DNA of 64,000 nt from Flavihumibacter solisilvae (GCF_000814475.1 NZ_JSVC01000002.1:1-64000), one strand, 5' to 3'; positions 36,019 to 44,818 are shown, counted from the first letter of the stretch. The notes: a model not told the origin generated them from the sequence alone. A program made the numbers and translations.

Positions 36019-36195
36019 TCACTGCTGCCATTTTCTTTTCAGGATCACAAGAACATTGGGAGATATCTCCGGTGCTTTCTTCTCAAGGAAGGATGGCCAG
36101 TCTGGTTTAGAATCCCGGATGTCAAGGCTTATTTTCCCGCTGAATTTACCAGGCGTGCCATTTGTAGCTTTGGGCTTTCCATTTGCTTTTGCCAT
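36019..36195 (-). pseudogene. Arylsulfatase N-terminal remnant
   Basis: The reading frame begins MAKANGKPKATNGTPGKF and continues SGKISLDIRDSKPDW to SPNVLVIL, which matches the N-terminus of Bacteroidota arylsulfatases (usual pattern GK[VI]xLDIRDSxPDW, then APxxSPNVLxIL before the metal-binding DD). The homology breaks exactly before the expected aspartates: after VLVIL the frame reads KRKWQQ and stops. More than 90 percent of the enzyme is missing, and the adjacent transporter gene follows within 50 bases, so a single deletion is the simplest explanation. Confidence 0.75.
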
Positions 36196-36267
36196 GATGA
36201 TGAATTTGGCGGTGAACAGTGTATACAAAAGACACCTACCGCAAACCCATGCCGCCACAACTGTTGA

Positions 36268-36275
36268 TAAATTTG
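36268..36275 (+). promoter_or_regulatory. -7 box TAAATTTG upstream of the small membrane-anchored protein gene
   Basis: TAAATTTG matches TAnnTTTG. Transcription would start near 36280, which excludes the longer open frame beginning at 35990 and fits the start region at 36323-36361. Confidence 0.45.
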
Positions 36276-36322
36276 TCCGGCATTTCAGAAGCTTTTTAAG
36301 AAATGGGATTCCCTTTTACATT

Positions 36323-36916
36323 TTGTGTTGTCAATTTAGAAGTTTAATATTATGCCTTCTGAGAAAGCCACTTGCCATACTGCTGCTGCTTGTACACCTG
36401 TTCAATTTTGCGGGGTATGCCCTTCTATTTGAATTTTTCATCAGCAGGGCCGATGCCAGGCACCAGCGACGTATCGAGGCGGGCGCCTATAATGAAAGTC
36501 GCCTTAAGGTATTGAAGGTCCCGCTCCGTCTTCCCTACCAGACCGACTGGAAAGAATATGAAAGAGTTGATGGAACCATCGAAATCGCCGGCGTTTATTA
36601 CAGTTATGTGAAGCGGAAGATCAGCCAGGATACATTGTACCTGGTGTGCCTGCCAAACGATGCGAAAACCAGCCTGAAAAAGGCAAGCAACAACTATGGC
36701 CAGGAAACCAATGGCATACAGGGATCCACCGAAAAATCTGACAAGAGCGTAAAGAAACCGGTATTGGGATCTGATTACTGTGAGCAGTCGTTACTGACCG
36801 CTACCAGTTCTATGTCTTCAATTATTTCAAAGGAATTTCCCCGGACAATAGAAAGCTGCAGGACTGCAATTTTACCTGCCGCATTCATTCCTCCCGACAA
36901 TGGCTGCCTGATATAA
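36323..36916 (+). CDS. Small membrane-anchored protein of a conserved Bacteroidota family
   Basis: This protein of about 197 residues has one N-terminal hydrophobic segment (LAILLLLVHLFNFAGYALLF) and a periplasmic part with the family pattern LKVPLRLPYQTDWKEYERVDGxIxIxGVYYxYVKRK and LVCLPN. I have seen this pattern next to TonB-dependent receptors, but know no function. The start is uncertain: TTG at 36323 is in frame, while relatives would begin at the CTG at 36359-36361 (before RKPLAI), so the original ATG may be lost. The frame upstream to 35990 overlaps the sulfatase remnant and is not coding. The C-terminus ends FIPPDNGC. Confidence 0.65.
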   Translation: MCCQFRSLILCLLRKPLAILLLLVHLFNFAGYALLFEFFISRADARHQRRIEAGAYNESRLKVLKVPLRLPYQTDWKEYERVDGTIEIAGVYYSYVKRKISQDTLYLVCLPNDAKTSLKKASNNYGQETNGIQGSTEKSDKSVKKPVLGSDYCEQSLLTATSSMSSIISKEFPRTIESCRTAILPAAFIPPDNGCLI

Positions 36917-36946
36917 CCAGATTCTTTCACAGCCAATTGTTTCATT

Positions 36947-37507
36947 ATGCCATTTATTGAACTGGAAAGCCACCTGCCTGGTATTACAGGCCTGTTGGAG
37001 TTCCGCAAAGATTCTGCCCTTCCCATCAGGGAACTGACGCAATTCCTTTTGCGTGGGCCTTCCTCGCTTACCGAAGGAGAACGCGAACTGATCGCGACTG
37101 TTGTTTCAAACGGAAACCAGTGCCGCTTCTGTACAGCAGCGCATACCGCAGCTGCCGACCTGTTACTGGGCGAGACAGATACCGCCAGGCAGGTAAAGGA
37201 AAATATTGATGCCGCTCCTGTCAGCGAAAAAATGAGAAGCCTGCTTACCATTGCCGATTTGGTTCGTGTCAGTGGCAAGGCCGTTACGGAAGAAGCCATT
37301 AACAATGCGAAAGAAGCCGGCGCCAGCGACATCGAGATCCATGATACGGTGTTGATCGCAGCCCTGTTTTGCCTGTACAATCGCTATGTGGATGGGTTGT
37401 CGACTGCGTTGCCTGCGGATCCGGCTTACTTCGGAACCCTTGCCGAGCGACTCGTAAACCATGGGTATACACGGCTACCGCAGGGTTACGACCACCTGAA
37501 AAAATAA
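36947..37507 (+). CDS. AhpD-like (carboxymuconolactone decarboxylase fold) protein 1
   Basis: This 186-residue helical protein belongs to the CMD/AhpD superfamily, peroxidase-related branch. The AhpD active-site pattern E-x11-C-x2-C-x3-H is exact: E47, C59, C62, H66. Such proteins reduce peroxides or act in thiol redox relays. The signature HDTVLIAALFCLYNRYVDGL is shared with two paralogues at 41511 and 42077. It precedes the TonB receptor gene by 28 bases. No signal peptide is present, so it acts in the cytoplasm. Confidence 0.9.
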   Translation: MPFIELESHLPGITGLLEFRKDSALPIRELTQFLLRGPSSLTEGERELIATVVSNGNQCRFCTAAHTAAADLLLGETDTARQVKENIDAAPVSEKMRSLLTIADLVRVSGKAVTEEAINNAKEAGASDIEIHDTVLIAALFCLYNRYVDGLSTALPADPAYFGTLAERLVNHGYTRLPQGYDHLKK

Positions 37508-37535
37508 AAAACTAAACCAACTAACTGAATTTCTC

Positions 37536-40304
37536 ATGCAAAGGACATTATTGTTTCTTTTCCTGTTCGCCTGCCATTTAGTAAACGGGCAGGACATAAA
37601 AGTTTCGGGCACAATACAGAATGCCACGAACAATTCGCCGATCGCCAATGCAAGCATCGTAATCAAAGACAAAGTTACCGGCACCGTTTCGGATGCAGAA
37701 GGAAGGTTTAGTCTTCCTGTAATGAAAATCAAGCCTCCGTTTATCCTGGTTATCTCCTCCGTAAATTTCAGCCCGCTTGAAGTTACAGTTGACGATGCCG
37801 CGATGCCACTGAGCATAACGCTGCATCCACGTCCATGGATGCTGAATGAAGTGGTTACAACTGCAACACGTTTGCCGGAGAACCTGCTCCGTTCTCCTGT
37901 TACCATCGAGAAAATGAACCTCCGTGCAGTAAGGGAGAACCCAAGCCTGACCTTTTATGATGGCCTGCAGAGCCTGAAGGGCATGGAAGCGGTTACAAGC
38001 AGTCTTACCTACAAACAGGTTAACACCAGGGGATTCAATAGCACCGGTAACAGCAGGTTCCTGCAATTGCTGGATGGAGTGGACAACCAAACCCCGGGTC
38101 TCAATTTCGCAGTAGGCAACCAGTTTGGCTCTTCCGATATTGACATGGAAAGTGCAGAACTCATTCCCGGTGCAGCTTCTGCATTGTATGGACCAATGGC
38201 ATTTAACGGCGTATTGTCGCTGCGTACAAAAGATCCGTTCCAGTACCAGGGCCTTACCGTTCAGGCGAAGACCGGGATCAATCACATAGGTGAAGAAGAG
38301 GTAGGTACACATGGGTTATATGATCTTTCCCTCCGTTACGCAAAAGCGTTCAACAACCGGTTTGCATTTAAAGTGAACGCCGCATATCTCTCGGGGCTTG
38401 ACTGGTACGCCAACGATTATACAGACATCAGCGCACAGACGCCGCCGGCTAACCGCGGACCTTCCAATCCGGGTCGTGACGCACTCAATATTTATGGTGA
38501 TGAAGTATCCCGCACCCTGCCTGGCATCGGCCTGGTTTCACGTACGGGTTATGAAGAGAAAGACCTGATGAATTATGATGTATACAGCCTGAAACTTAAT
38601 GGCGCATTACATTACCGGATTACAAATAACCTCGAAGCCATTTACCAGTACAATTTCGGCAAAGGCACTGCCAGTTATACCGGGAGCAGCCGCTTCGACC
38701 TGAACAATTTCGTTTTGCAGACCCATCGTCTTGAACTGCGCGGCAGTAATTTCTTTCTCCGTAGCTATGCAGTTTCAGAAAATTCACACGATTCCTATAA
38801 TACTCGCTCACTGGCCCAATTCATCAACCGTACATGGGTAAAGGACCTGAACGGAAACGCCGTGACTCCTGACCAGGCTGATGCTGCATGGTTCAATCGT
38901 TATGCAGCAGCTTACGAAGGATCTGTATCCGGTGTAGCAGGGCAGAGCCACGCTGCTGCAAGGACATTTGCAGACCAGGGCCGCTTCCTTCCCGGAACAG
39001 CAGCTTATGAGCAGGCGAAAGATGCTTCCATTCATAACTACGGCCTGAGCGGCGCAGGTGTGTTCAGCAACAGCAAGTTTTATCATACTGAAGGCCAGTA
39101 TGATTTCAGTCGCTCCGTGAAATATTTCGAACTGATGGCAGGAGGAAGCTTCCGCTATTATGATATGTTCACCAATGGCAGCCTGTTCGACGACAAGGAT
39201 AAAGCTGTTACCATTAAGGAGTATGGTGCATTTGTCCAGGCCGGTAAAAAACTGCTGGAAGATCGTCTTAAACTCACTGCATCACTGCGTTATGACAAGA
39301 ATGAGAATTTTGACGGCAGCTTTACACCACGCTTCTCTGCAGTGTATACCGCCGCAAAAGCGCATAGCTTCCGTGCATCCTACCAGACAGGATTCCGCAA
39401 CCCGACACCGGTTGACCAGTATATCCATTTGAATGTCGGACCTATCACCATCCTGGGCGGCGCACCAAATAACAGCAAGAGCATGAATGTTTATGAAAAT
39501 TCCTTTACAGCTTCTTCGGTGGGTGCATTCGGACAGGCATTTGGTGCTGCAATGGGTGGCGGTGCAACATTTCCCGACGCGATCAACAATAACAAGGACC
39601 TCCTGAAGCAATCGGATGTTGCCTATATCAAACCTGAAAAGCAAAAGGCGTTTGAAGTTGGCTACAAAGGATTGTTTGAGAACACCTTGCTTGTGGATAT
39701 CAATTTCTATTATGCGACATACCGCGATTTCATCCTGAATACCGTGGTTATCCAGCCTGAGCACAGTGTTACGGGAGGTGATGGCAGCATCAATTTCGAT
39801 GCGGCTGCCGATATTATCAACGGCGACGTGCATGCATATCAGTTATATACCAACGCCGCTGACAAGGTTTCTTCAAAAGGGCTTTCTGCGGGCGTAACGT
39901 ATATGATGCCGAAGGGGTACACACTGGGCGGCAACCTGACCTGGTCATCTTTCGATCTGCGCGATGCAAATCCAAACAATGTACCTGCTTTCAATACGCC
40001 TAAGTACAGCACAAACATGAGTTTCGGAAACACCAATGCATACAGGAACTTCGGCTTCAACCTTGCATGGCACTGGCAGGATGCATTTGACTGGTACGGT
40101 ACTTTCAATGGTATGCGTCCCGGAAGGATCAGCAGTTATTCACTGGTAGACCTGCAGTTCAACAAAAAGCTGCCGTCGCTTAAATCCATGATCAAAGTGG
40201 GTGGAAGCAATATCCTCAACAATAAGGTTTCCCAGGCATATGGTTCACCTTCCATCGGCGCCATCTACTATGTATCCATCACGTTTGATGAACTCTTAAA
40301 ATGA
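37536..40304 (+). CDS. TonB-dependent receptor with carboxypeptidase-like N-terminal domain
   Basis: This 922-residue outer-membrane receptor has a signal peptide, a CarboxypepD_reg-like domain (about 20-110: VSGTIQNATNNSPIANASIVIKD), a plug domain (NTRGFNSTGNSRFLQLLDGVD; SAELIPGAASALYGPMAFNGVL) and a 22-strand barrel ending in YYVSITFDELLK. No SusD partner follows, so it is not a Sus system; siderophore, cofactor or small organic ligands are more likely. Its stop overlaps the MFS gene start by 4 bases (ATGA), and AhpD-like genes sit on both sides, suggesting one uptake operon. Confidence 0.95.
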   Translation: MQRTLLFLFLFACHLVNGQDIKVSGTIQNATNNSPIANASIVIKDKVTGTVSDAEGRFSLPVMKIKPPFILVISSVNFSPLEVTVDDAAMPLSITLHPRPWMLNEVVTTATRLPENLLRSPVTIEKMNLRAVRENPSLTFYDGLQSLKGMEAVTSSLTYKQVNTRGFNSTGNSRFLQLLDGVDNQTPGLNFAVGNQFGSSDIDMESAELIPGAASALYGPMAFNGVLSLRTKDPFQYQGLTVQAKTGINHIGEEEVGTHGLYDLSLRYAKAFNNRFAFKVNAAYLSGLDWYANDYTDISAQTPPANRGPSNPGRDALNIYGDEVSRTLPGIGLVSRTGYEEKDLMNYDVYSLKLNGALHYRITNNLEAIYQYNFGKGTASYTGSSRFDLNNFVLQTHRLELRGSNFFLRSYAVSENSHDSYNTRSLAQFINRTWVKDLNGNAVTPDQADAAWFNRYAAAYEGSVSGVAGQSHAAARTFADQGRFLPGTAAYEQAKDASIHNYGLSGAGVFSNSKFYHTEGQYDFSRSVKYFELMAGGSFRYYDMFTNGSLFDDKDKAVTIKEYGAFVQAGKKLLEDRLKLTASLRYDKNENFDGSFTPRFSAVYTAAKAHSFRASYQTGFRNPTPVDQYIHLNVGPITILGGAPNNSKSMNVYENSFTASSVGAFGQAFGAAMGGGATFPDAINNNKDLLKQSDVAYIKPEKQKAFEVGYKGLFENTLLVDINFYYATYRDFILNTVVIQPEHSVTGGDGSINFDAAADIINGDVHAYQLYTNAADKVSSKGLSAGVTYMMPKGYTLGGNLTWSSFDLRDANPNNVPAFNTPKYSTNMSFGNTNAYRNFGFNLAWHWQDAFDWYGTFNGMRPGRISSYSLVDLQFNKKLPSLKSMIKVGGSNILNNKVSQAYGSPSIGAIYYVSITFDELLK

Positions 40305-41500
40305 TCATTATGATTCAAGGCAGAAACTATTATTTAGTCCTCTACATACTTTGCTTTATAGCAAGTATGGTAGGCGGCACTGTTTCCACGCTGATGTCGG
40401 TTTACCTGCCCGTGGTGGTCAGGGAATTGCCATCCGATGGCAATTCGGATATCAATGCAGTAAGTGGGTATATCAATGCCCTGTTCATTTACGGATGGGC
40501 GATCGGCGGGTTTACCTGGGGATTCATCAGTGACCGGATCGGCAGGAAGAAGGCATTATTGCTTGCGATCACCTGCTACGGTACTTTTACACTACTTACT
40601 GGGTTCATGTCAACCTGGTGGATGATCTCAGTCTGCCGGATCTTCAGCGGATTTGGAGTGGGCGGTGTGCTTGTGGTAAGTTTTACGCTGCTGAGCGAAG
40701 TGTGGCCTGAACGCAGCAGGGCGGTATTTGTCGGGATCCTTTCCATAGCCTTCCCGATGGGGATCTTTTCAGCCGGTCTTATTAATTACCTCCTGCCTTC
40801 GTGGCGGGAGGGATTTATGATCGGCATAGTTCCCCTGCTGGTGGCATTGATTGGCAGCCTGGTTTTACAGGAATCAGAGAGCTGGAAGAAACAGAAAGAG
40901 CAAGGTACGGGCAGTGCTACTCCATTTTCGAACGTTCATAAACGTGAGTTGATCACCGGCTCTATTACGTTCGGTTCAATGCTCATAGGGTTGTGGGCTA
41001 TATTTTCCTGGTTACCTACATGGGTGCAACAGCTATCCATATCAGCTGATGCGGGCAGGGAGCGGGGATTGAGTATGATGTGCCTCGGGGTAGGTGGACT
41101 GACCGGTGGATTCTTTTCGGGATGGCTGGTGAAATGGCTTGGACCTCGTAAGTCGATGATGGTTTGTTTTACTGTGTGCGCATTGCTGTCATTCCTGCTC
41201 TTTAAGACCAATAATAATGTTACCGGGCTTGTATTCGCTGAGATCGGCATACTGGCTTTTTTCTTTGGTGCCAGCCAGGGTGTGTTGTCATCCTACATTC
41301 CGCAACTGTTTCCGACGCCTGTGCGGGCCACGGCCACCGGCTTTTGTTTCAATATAGGCAGGTTGTTTACTGCAACGGCTGTATTATTTGTCGGTCTGCT
41401 CGTTACGGTGCTCGGAGGTTTTGGTAACGCGCTTTATATTTTTTCGTTAGTATTTCCACTTGGACTTATTTCCACTTTCTGGTTAAAGAAAACAACTTAA
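40301..41500 (+). CDS. MFS transporter
   Basis: This 399-residue inner-membrane protein has twelve predicted helices and the MFS loop motif GFISDRIGRKKALL between helices 2 and 3, repeated weakly as GWLVKWLGPRKSMM in the second half. The overall look is of the aromatic acid/sugar-acid:H+ symporter group. Its ATG overlaps the stop of the TonB receptor gene, so the outer-membrane and inner-membrane steps of one uptake route are translationally coupled. An ATG three codons later (40310) is also possible. Confidence 0.92.
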   Translation: MIIMIQGRNYYLVLYILCFIASMVGGTVSTLMSVYLPVVVRELPSDGNSDINAVSGYINALFIYGWAIGGFTWGFISDRIGRKKALLLAITCYGTFTLLTGFMSTWWMISVCRIFSGFGVGGVLVVSFTLLSEVWPERSRAVFVGILSIAFPMGIFSAGLINYLLPSWREGFMIGIVPLLVALIGSLVLQESESWKKQKEQGTGSATPFSNVHKRELITGSITFGSMLIGLWAIFSWLPTWVQQLSISADAGRERGLSMMCLGVGGLTGGFFSGWLVKWLGPRKSMMVCFTVCALLSFLLFKTNNNVTGLVFAEIGILAFFFGASQGVLSSYIPQLFPTPVRATATGFCFNIGRLFTATAVLFVGLLVTVLGGFGNALYIFSLVFPLGLISTFWLKKTT

Positions 41501-41510
41501 AAGAATTTAT

Positions 41511-42065
41511 ATGGCACACATCAATGTTCCCGAAGGAGTACCTGGTATCAGGTCGCTTGTAATGTTCCGGCCCGAAACCGGCAAACATCTTTATGACCTT
41601 GCACAGGTTCTGTTGCGTGACGAATCGCCGCTGACCCAGGCGGAAAGAGAGCTGATCGCCGCCTACGTGTCGCGGCTTAACGAATGTGTATTTTGTTCAA
41701 ACAGTCATGCTGCAGCGGCCCGATGCCTGTATGATGGCGATCGTGGACTGGTGGATGAAGTGTTGCAGGACATGCAAGCCTCTTCTATCAGTGATAAAAT
41801 GAAAAGCCTGTTGCATATCGCTGGTAAAGTGCAGGTACTTGGTAAGGAAGTTAACGCAGATGATATTGCTGCGGCCCGCTCGCAGGGCGCAACGGATCGG
41901 GAGCTGCATGATACAGTTTTGATAGCAGCAGCGTTCTGCATGTTCAATAGGTACGTTGACGGACTGGCCACACTTACACCGCAGGAGCCGGAAGCCTATG
42001 CGGAAATGGGTGTAAGAATGGTGGAAAAAGGATACGTATTACCTCAACAACCAATTCAATCATAA
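41511..42065 (+). CDS. AhpD-like protein 2
   Basis: This 184-residue paralogue keeps E47, C59, C62 and H66 (ERELIAAYVSRLNECVFCSNSH) and HDTVLIAAAFCMFNRYVDGL. It starts 10 bases after the MFS stop. It is closer by eye to protein 3 than to protein 1 at its N-terminus (MAHI, FRPET). Peroxidase or disulfide reductase activity is predicted from the fold; the natural substrate is unknown. Confidence 0.9.
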   Translation: MAHINVPEGVPGIRSLVMFRPETGKHLYDLAQVLLRDESPLTQAERELIAAYVSRLNECVFCSNSHAAAARCLYDGDRGLVDEVLQDMQASSISDKMKSLLHIAGKVQVLGKEVNADDIAAARSQGATDRELHDTVLIAAAFCMFNRYVDGLATLTPQEPEAYAEMGVRMVEKGYVLPQQPIQS

Positions 42066-42076
42066 ACGCAACCAAT

Positions 42077-42628
42077 ATGGCACATATCGATTTGCAAAAT
42101 GACCTTCCGGGCATACGCGGACTGATGGCGTATCGACCGGAAACAGCTGCGCACCTGAATGCCCTTGCAGAAATCCTGTTGCGCGATGATGACAATACCC
42201 TGACACGGGGTGAGCGTGAACTGATAGGTACCTATGTGTCATACCTGAATGATTGTCATTTCTGTCAGCAGGTACACGGTGCACTGGCAGGTCATTATTT
42301 CGAATGTTCAGTGGAAGAAATCGATGCCATAAAAAGTAACGGAACCTCGGACATGGTTTCGCCAAAAATGACTGCTTTACTCGCCATTGCTGCCAAAGTG
42401 CAGCAGGGCGGGAAGCAGGTAACGTCCGGACTGGTCGACAAAGCCCGGGAAGCGGGTGCCTCAGACCGTGAGATCCACGATACTGTTCTTATTTCGGCAT
42501 CATTCTGCATGTTCAACAGGTATGTCGACGGATTGGGAACATGGGCACCTGAGGACCGGCAATTCTACCTGAACCGCGCTCCGCAGCGGGCGAAGGAAGG
42601 TTACCTGATGACCGATCTCAAAAAGTGA
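42077..42628 (+). CDS. AhpD-like protein 3
   Basis: This 183-residue paralogue has the same pattern moved by one residue (E48, C60, C63, H67; LNDCHFCQQVHGA) and HDTVLISASFCMFNRYVDGL. It starts 11 bases after the stop of protein 2, forming a tandem pair. Keeping all catalytic residues in three copies argues for distinct or hetero-oligomeric roles rather than decay. It is the last intact gene of the cluster. Confidence 0.9.
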   Translation: MAHIDLQNDLPGIRGLMAYRPETAAHLNALAEILLRDDDNTLTRGERELIGTYVSYLNDCHFCQQVHGALAGHYFECSVEEIDAIKSNGTSDMVSPKMTALLAIAAKVQQGGKQVTSGLVDKAREAGASDREIHDTVLISASFCMFNRYVDGLGTWAPEDRQFYLNRAPQRAKEGYLMTDLKK

Positions 42629-42723
42629 TTCGGCCAGCGCATTATTGTTTCCATTCGATGTAAGGATAATCGGCCAGGATATCTATCTCGCAAGCAATAA
42701 CAGCGTTCCGTTTCCTATTTGCA

Positions 42724-43088
42724 ATGGAGACTGAACAAAAGATATTTACTGATGATTTCAAACGGGGAGTAAAATTTCTGGCATCTAATAATGGCAGGCA
42801 CCTGATAACTGATTCCACAACGAATTCTCCGCAGTTTTTCGGAATGAATGAACAGCAGTCTTCACCTGGTGGGTTTCCCGGAAACGTTTTTGTGTTAATA
42901 GATGGACTTACAACGTCAGCAGCGGGGCTACTGGTTATGATTTCGCATTACCAACTGTATTTGGCGCCCCCGGAAGGAACGTCAAGGATGGTTGTATTAT
43001 GCCGGAATACCGGCCAGGCCGATCGATCAGCGACCTTTTAAATGGGACTGATAAAGACCTGGAATTCGCTGTAAGCCTGATCAAATAA
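42724..43088 (+). pseudogene. S41 peptidase C-terminal remnant
   Basis: The first frame (42724-43041) contains FPGNVFVLIDGLTTSAAGLL, which matches the strand and catalytic Ser region of C-terminal processing-type S41 peptidases (usual VYVLIDGxTxSAAE). The end of the family, IMPEYRPGRSISDLLNGTDK followed by DLEFAVSLIK and a stop at 43086-43088, appears in another frame. The roughly 40 residues normally between them are missing. A start-less N-terminus, internal deletion and frameshift make this a pseudogene. Confidence 0.75.
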
Positions 43089-43312
43089 ACTATTGCAATG
43101 CTTGAAAAAATGTATTAACTTAAAGTAACCGCCAGACAAACACATATTCCTAACCGAAAATCGAGTGTCAGTTGTCGGGTCCAATACTTCCCGGCATTTG
43201 TGGAATTTTCTTCTTTTCCGTTTAGCCTGTAAAAACTTCATAAATCAGCCAGTAATCCGTGTGAGCAACCTTACTGATGGAAATGAACCTGCCATCTTCA
43301 AACCTCCACAAT

Positions 43313-43759
43313 ATGAAAAAGTTCTTTTTTGCAGCCCTGGTTTTATGCCTTGCGTTTGGCGCATGTCAAAAGAGCGGTGAAGACGATAATGACCAGCCCC
43401 CGACAAAGACTGAAATCCTCACTTCCGGTAGTTGGAGAATATCTGGATATGAAGTCGATACATTAGGTGATGGCACTTTTGAAATTGATGTTTACAGCCT
43501 CGTATTTGAAGATTGTGACAAGGATGATTTTCTTGTGTTCAAGACCAGTGGTGACCTGGATTTTGATGAGGGGCCTTCAAAATGTGAGGACAGTGATCCG
43601 CAGGTATATACACTCTCCTGGCGACTTCTTGACAGCGATACAAAGCTTGAAATTGAAGGAGACCCCTACGACATTATGGAACTGAGTAATTCAACTCTGA
43701 AACTTGTCTATATGGACCAGGGTGCATATGGGGAAAGAATAACGATGGTCAAAAGGTAG
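43313..43759 (+). CDS. Lipocalin-like lipoprotein
   Basis: This 148-residue protein has a lipoprotein signal (AFGACQK) and a beta-rich domain beginning ILTSGSWRISGYEVD with a cysteine pair (EDCDKDDF, SKCEDSD), typical of the many short lipocalin-like lipoproteins of Bacteroidota. Function is unknown. The ATG at 43313 gives the proper signal; the frame opens at 43277. About 225 bases upstream, after the S41 remnant, hold nothing I can recognise. Confidence 0.78.
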   Translation: MKKFFFAALVLCLAFGACQKSGEDDNDQPPTKTEILTSGSWRISGYEVDTLGDGTFEIDVYSLVFEDCDKDDFLVFKTSGDLDFDEGPSKCEDSDPQVYTLSWRLLDSDTKLEIEGDPYDIMELSNSTLKLVYMDQGAYGERITMVKR

Positions 43760-43874
43760 TAAACGGGTGTGTTTTACCGTATAACCACATTTTGATTTTC
43801 TGCGGAATTTAGGTAGCTTACCTGACCATGCCGTTCCCCCGCGTACAAATCGCTTAATTTTAAAACACATACCG

Positions 43875-44600
43875 ATGAAGCGAATTCCGGCTATCCTTGC
43901 CATCTGTCCTGTCCTGTTTTTATTTTCCTGCGGAAACCAGGCTCCTAAGGAAGAAGAAACAAAAACGGCCGATACCGCAACCATTTCACCAGTTGCAACT
44001 GAAACGGCTGAGCCCACTTTTACTCCGTTCAAGGCGGTGGTCATACAACATAAAATCAAGAATTTTGATAAATCCAGGGAAGGATATTTCAATCGCGATA
44101 CCATTCGCCGGGAGTATGGAATCAGCCATTTCGTAATGGGACGTTTGGAGACTGATTCCAATATGGTATTTGTGATGGATAAAGTTGAAGATGTTGAAAA
44201 ATCCAAGGAGTTCTTTAAGCAGGACAAGGTAAAAGACCTGATGAAGAAAGCCGGAGTGAGCAGTCCACCCGGTTATTCTTATGTGGAAGTGGTTCGGATG
44301 AGGGATGCTCCAAGTCAATACACCCAGGGACTTTCAATTGCGCACCATGTAAAGGACTATGCTGCCTGGCTCAAAGCCTATGATGCGGAAGGAGAAGCAA
44401 CCAGGGCTTCGCACGGATTGATAGACCGTGGTATAGCGCGTGATCTCAATGACTCAAATATGGTATATGTGATCTTCGTTGTGAGTGATCCGGAAAAAGC
44501 GAAAGCACGGGTTAAATCGCCGGAATTAAAGAAGATCATGGAAGATGCCGGAGTGGATAGTCCACCGACGATCCGTTGGTTTAAAGAACTGGAAAGATAA
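43875..44600 (+). CDS. Lipoprotein with duplicated alpha-beta barrel domain
   Basis: This 241-residue lipoprotein (LFLFSCGN) carries a Thr/Glu/Ala-rich linker and two similar domains of about 85 residues. The first runs from KAVVIQHKIKNFDKSREGYF to SSPPGYSYVEVV, the second from LSIAHHVKDYAAWLKAYDAE to DSPPTIRWFKEL. Each holds a DSNMVFVMDKVED / DSNMVYVIFVVSD strand and a KDLMKKAGVSSPP / KKIMEDAGVDSPP helix. The repeat looks like a dimeric alpha-beta barrel formed inside one chain. No catalytic residue is known. Confidence 0.78.
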   Translation: MKRIPAILAICPVLFLFSCGNQAPKEEETKTADTATISPVATETAEPTFTPFKAVVIQHKIKNFDKSREGYFNRDTIRREYGISHFVMGRLETDSNMVFVMDKVEDVEKSKEFFKQDKVKDLMKKAGVSSPPGYSYVEVVRMRDAPSQYTQGLSIAHHVKDYAAWLKAYDAEGEATRASHGLIDRGIARDLNDSNMVYVIFVVSDPEKAKARVKSPELKKIMEDAGVDSPPTIRWFKELER

Positions 44601-44602
44601 GA

Positions 44603-44818
44603 TCAGATAATACTCATCAGGTTGCCGATGCGGTACTCAGTCATCAGTGACTGGTCCATCTCCTCTTCATTATCATTAACTGCCTGGCCCGGAGATATAT
44701 GTGCGTTCGGACAGGTTTGCGCGTGCATGCCCGTCCGGTTGCTGTTGCCGGAACGCATCTGCGTGCTAAACAGCAGCAATGCCAGGAGCAGTACCAGTTG
44801 TCGGGGTAGAGTTTTCAT
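44603..44818 (-). CDS. Small exported peptide coupled to MarR
   Basis: This 71-residue product has a clear signal peptide (MKTLPRQLVLLLALLLFSTQ) and a short hydrophilic, acidic remainder with one cysteine. I know no relatives. Its ATG overlaps the stop of the upstream MarR gene by 4 bases (ATGA at 44815-44818), so it is translated with the regulator and probably under the same operators. It could instead be the start of a decayed larger gene. Confidence 0.6.
   Translation of the reverse strand: MKTLPRQLVLLLALLLFSTQMRSGNSNRTGMHAQTCPNAHISPGQAVNDNEEEMDQSLMTEYRIGNLMSII

Noticed and set aside
35990-36322. Upstream extension of the small membrane-anchored protein gene
   Set aside because: The extension overlaps the antisense sulfatase remnant, contains a -7 box at 36268 and has no family resemblance before residue 112 or so.
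36775-37380. A 201-codon open frame on the minus strand
   Set aside because: It lies antisense to a well-supported AhpD-like gene, is Ser-rich in the way of shadow frames and has no recognisable domain.
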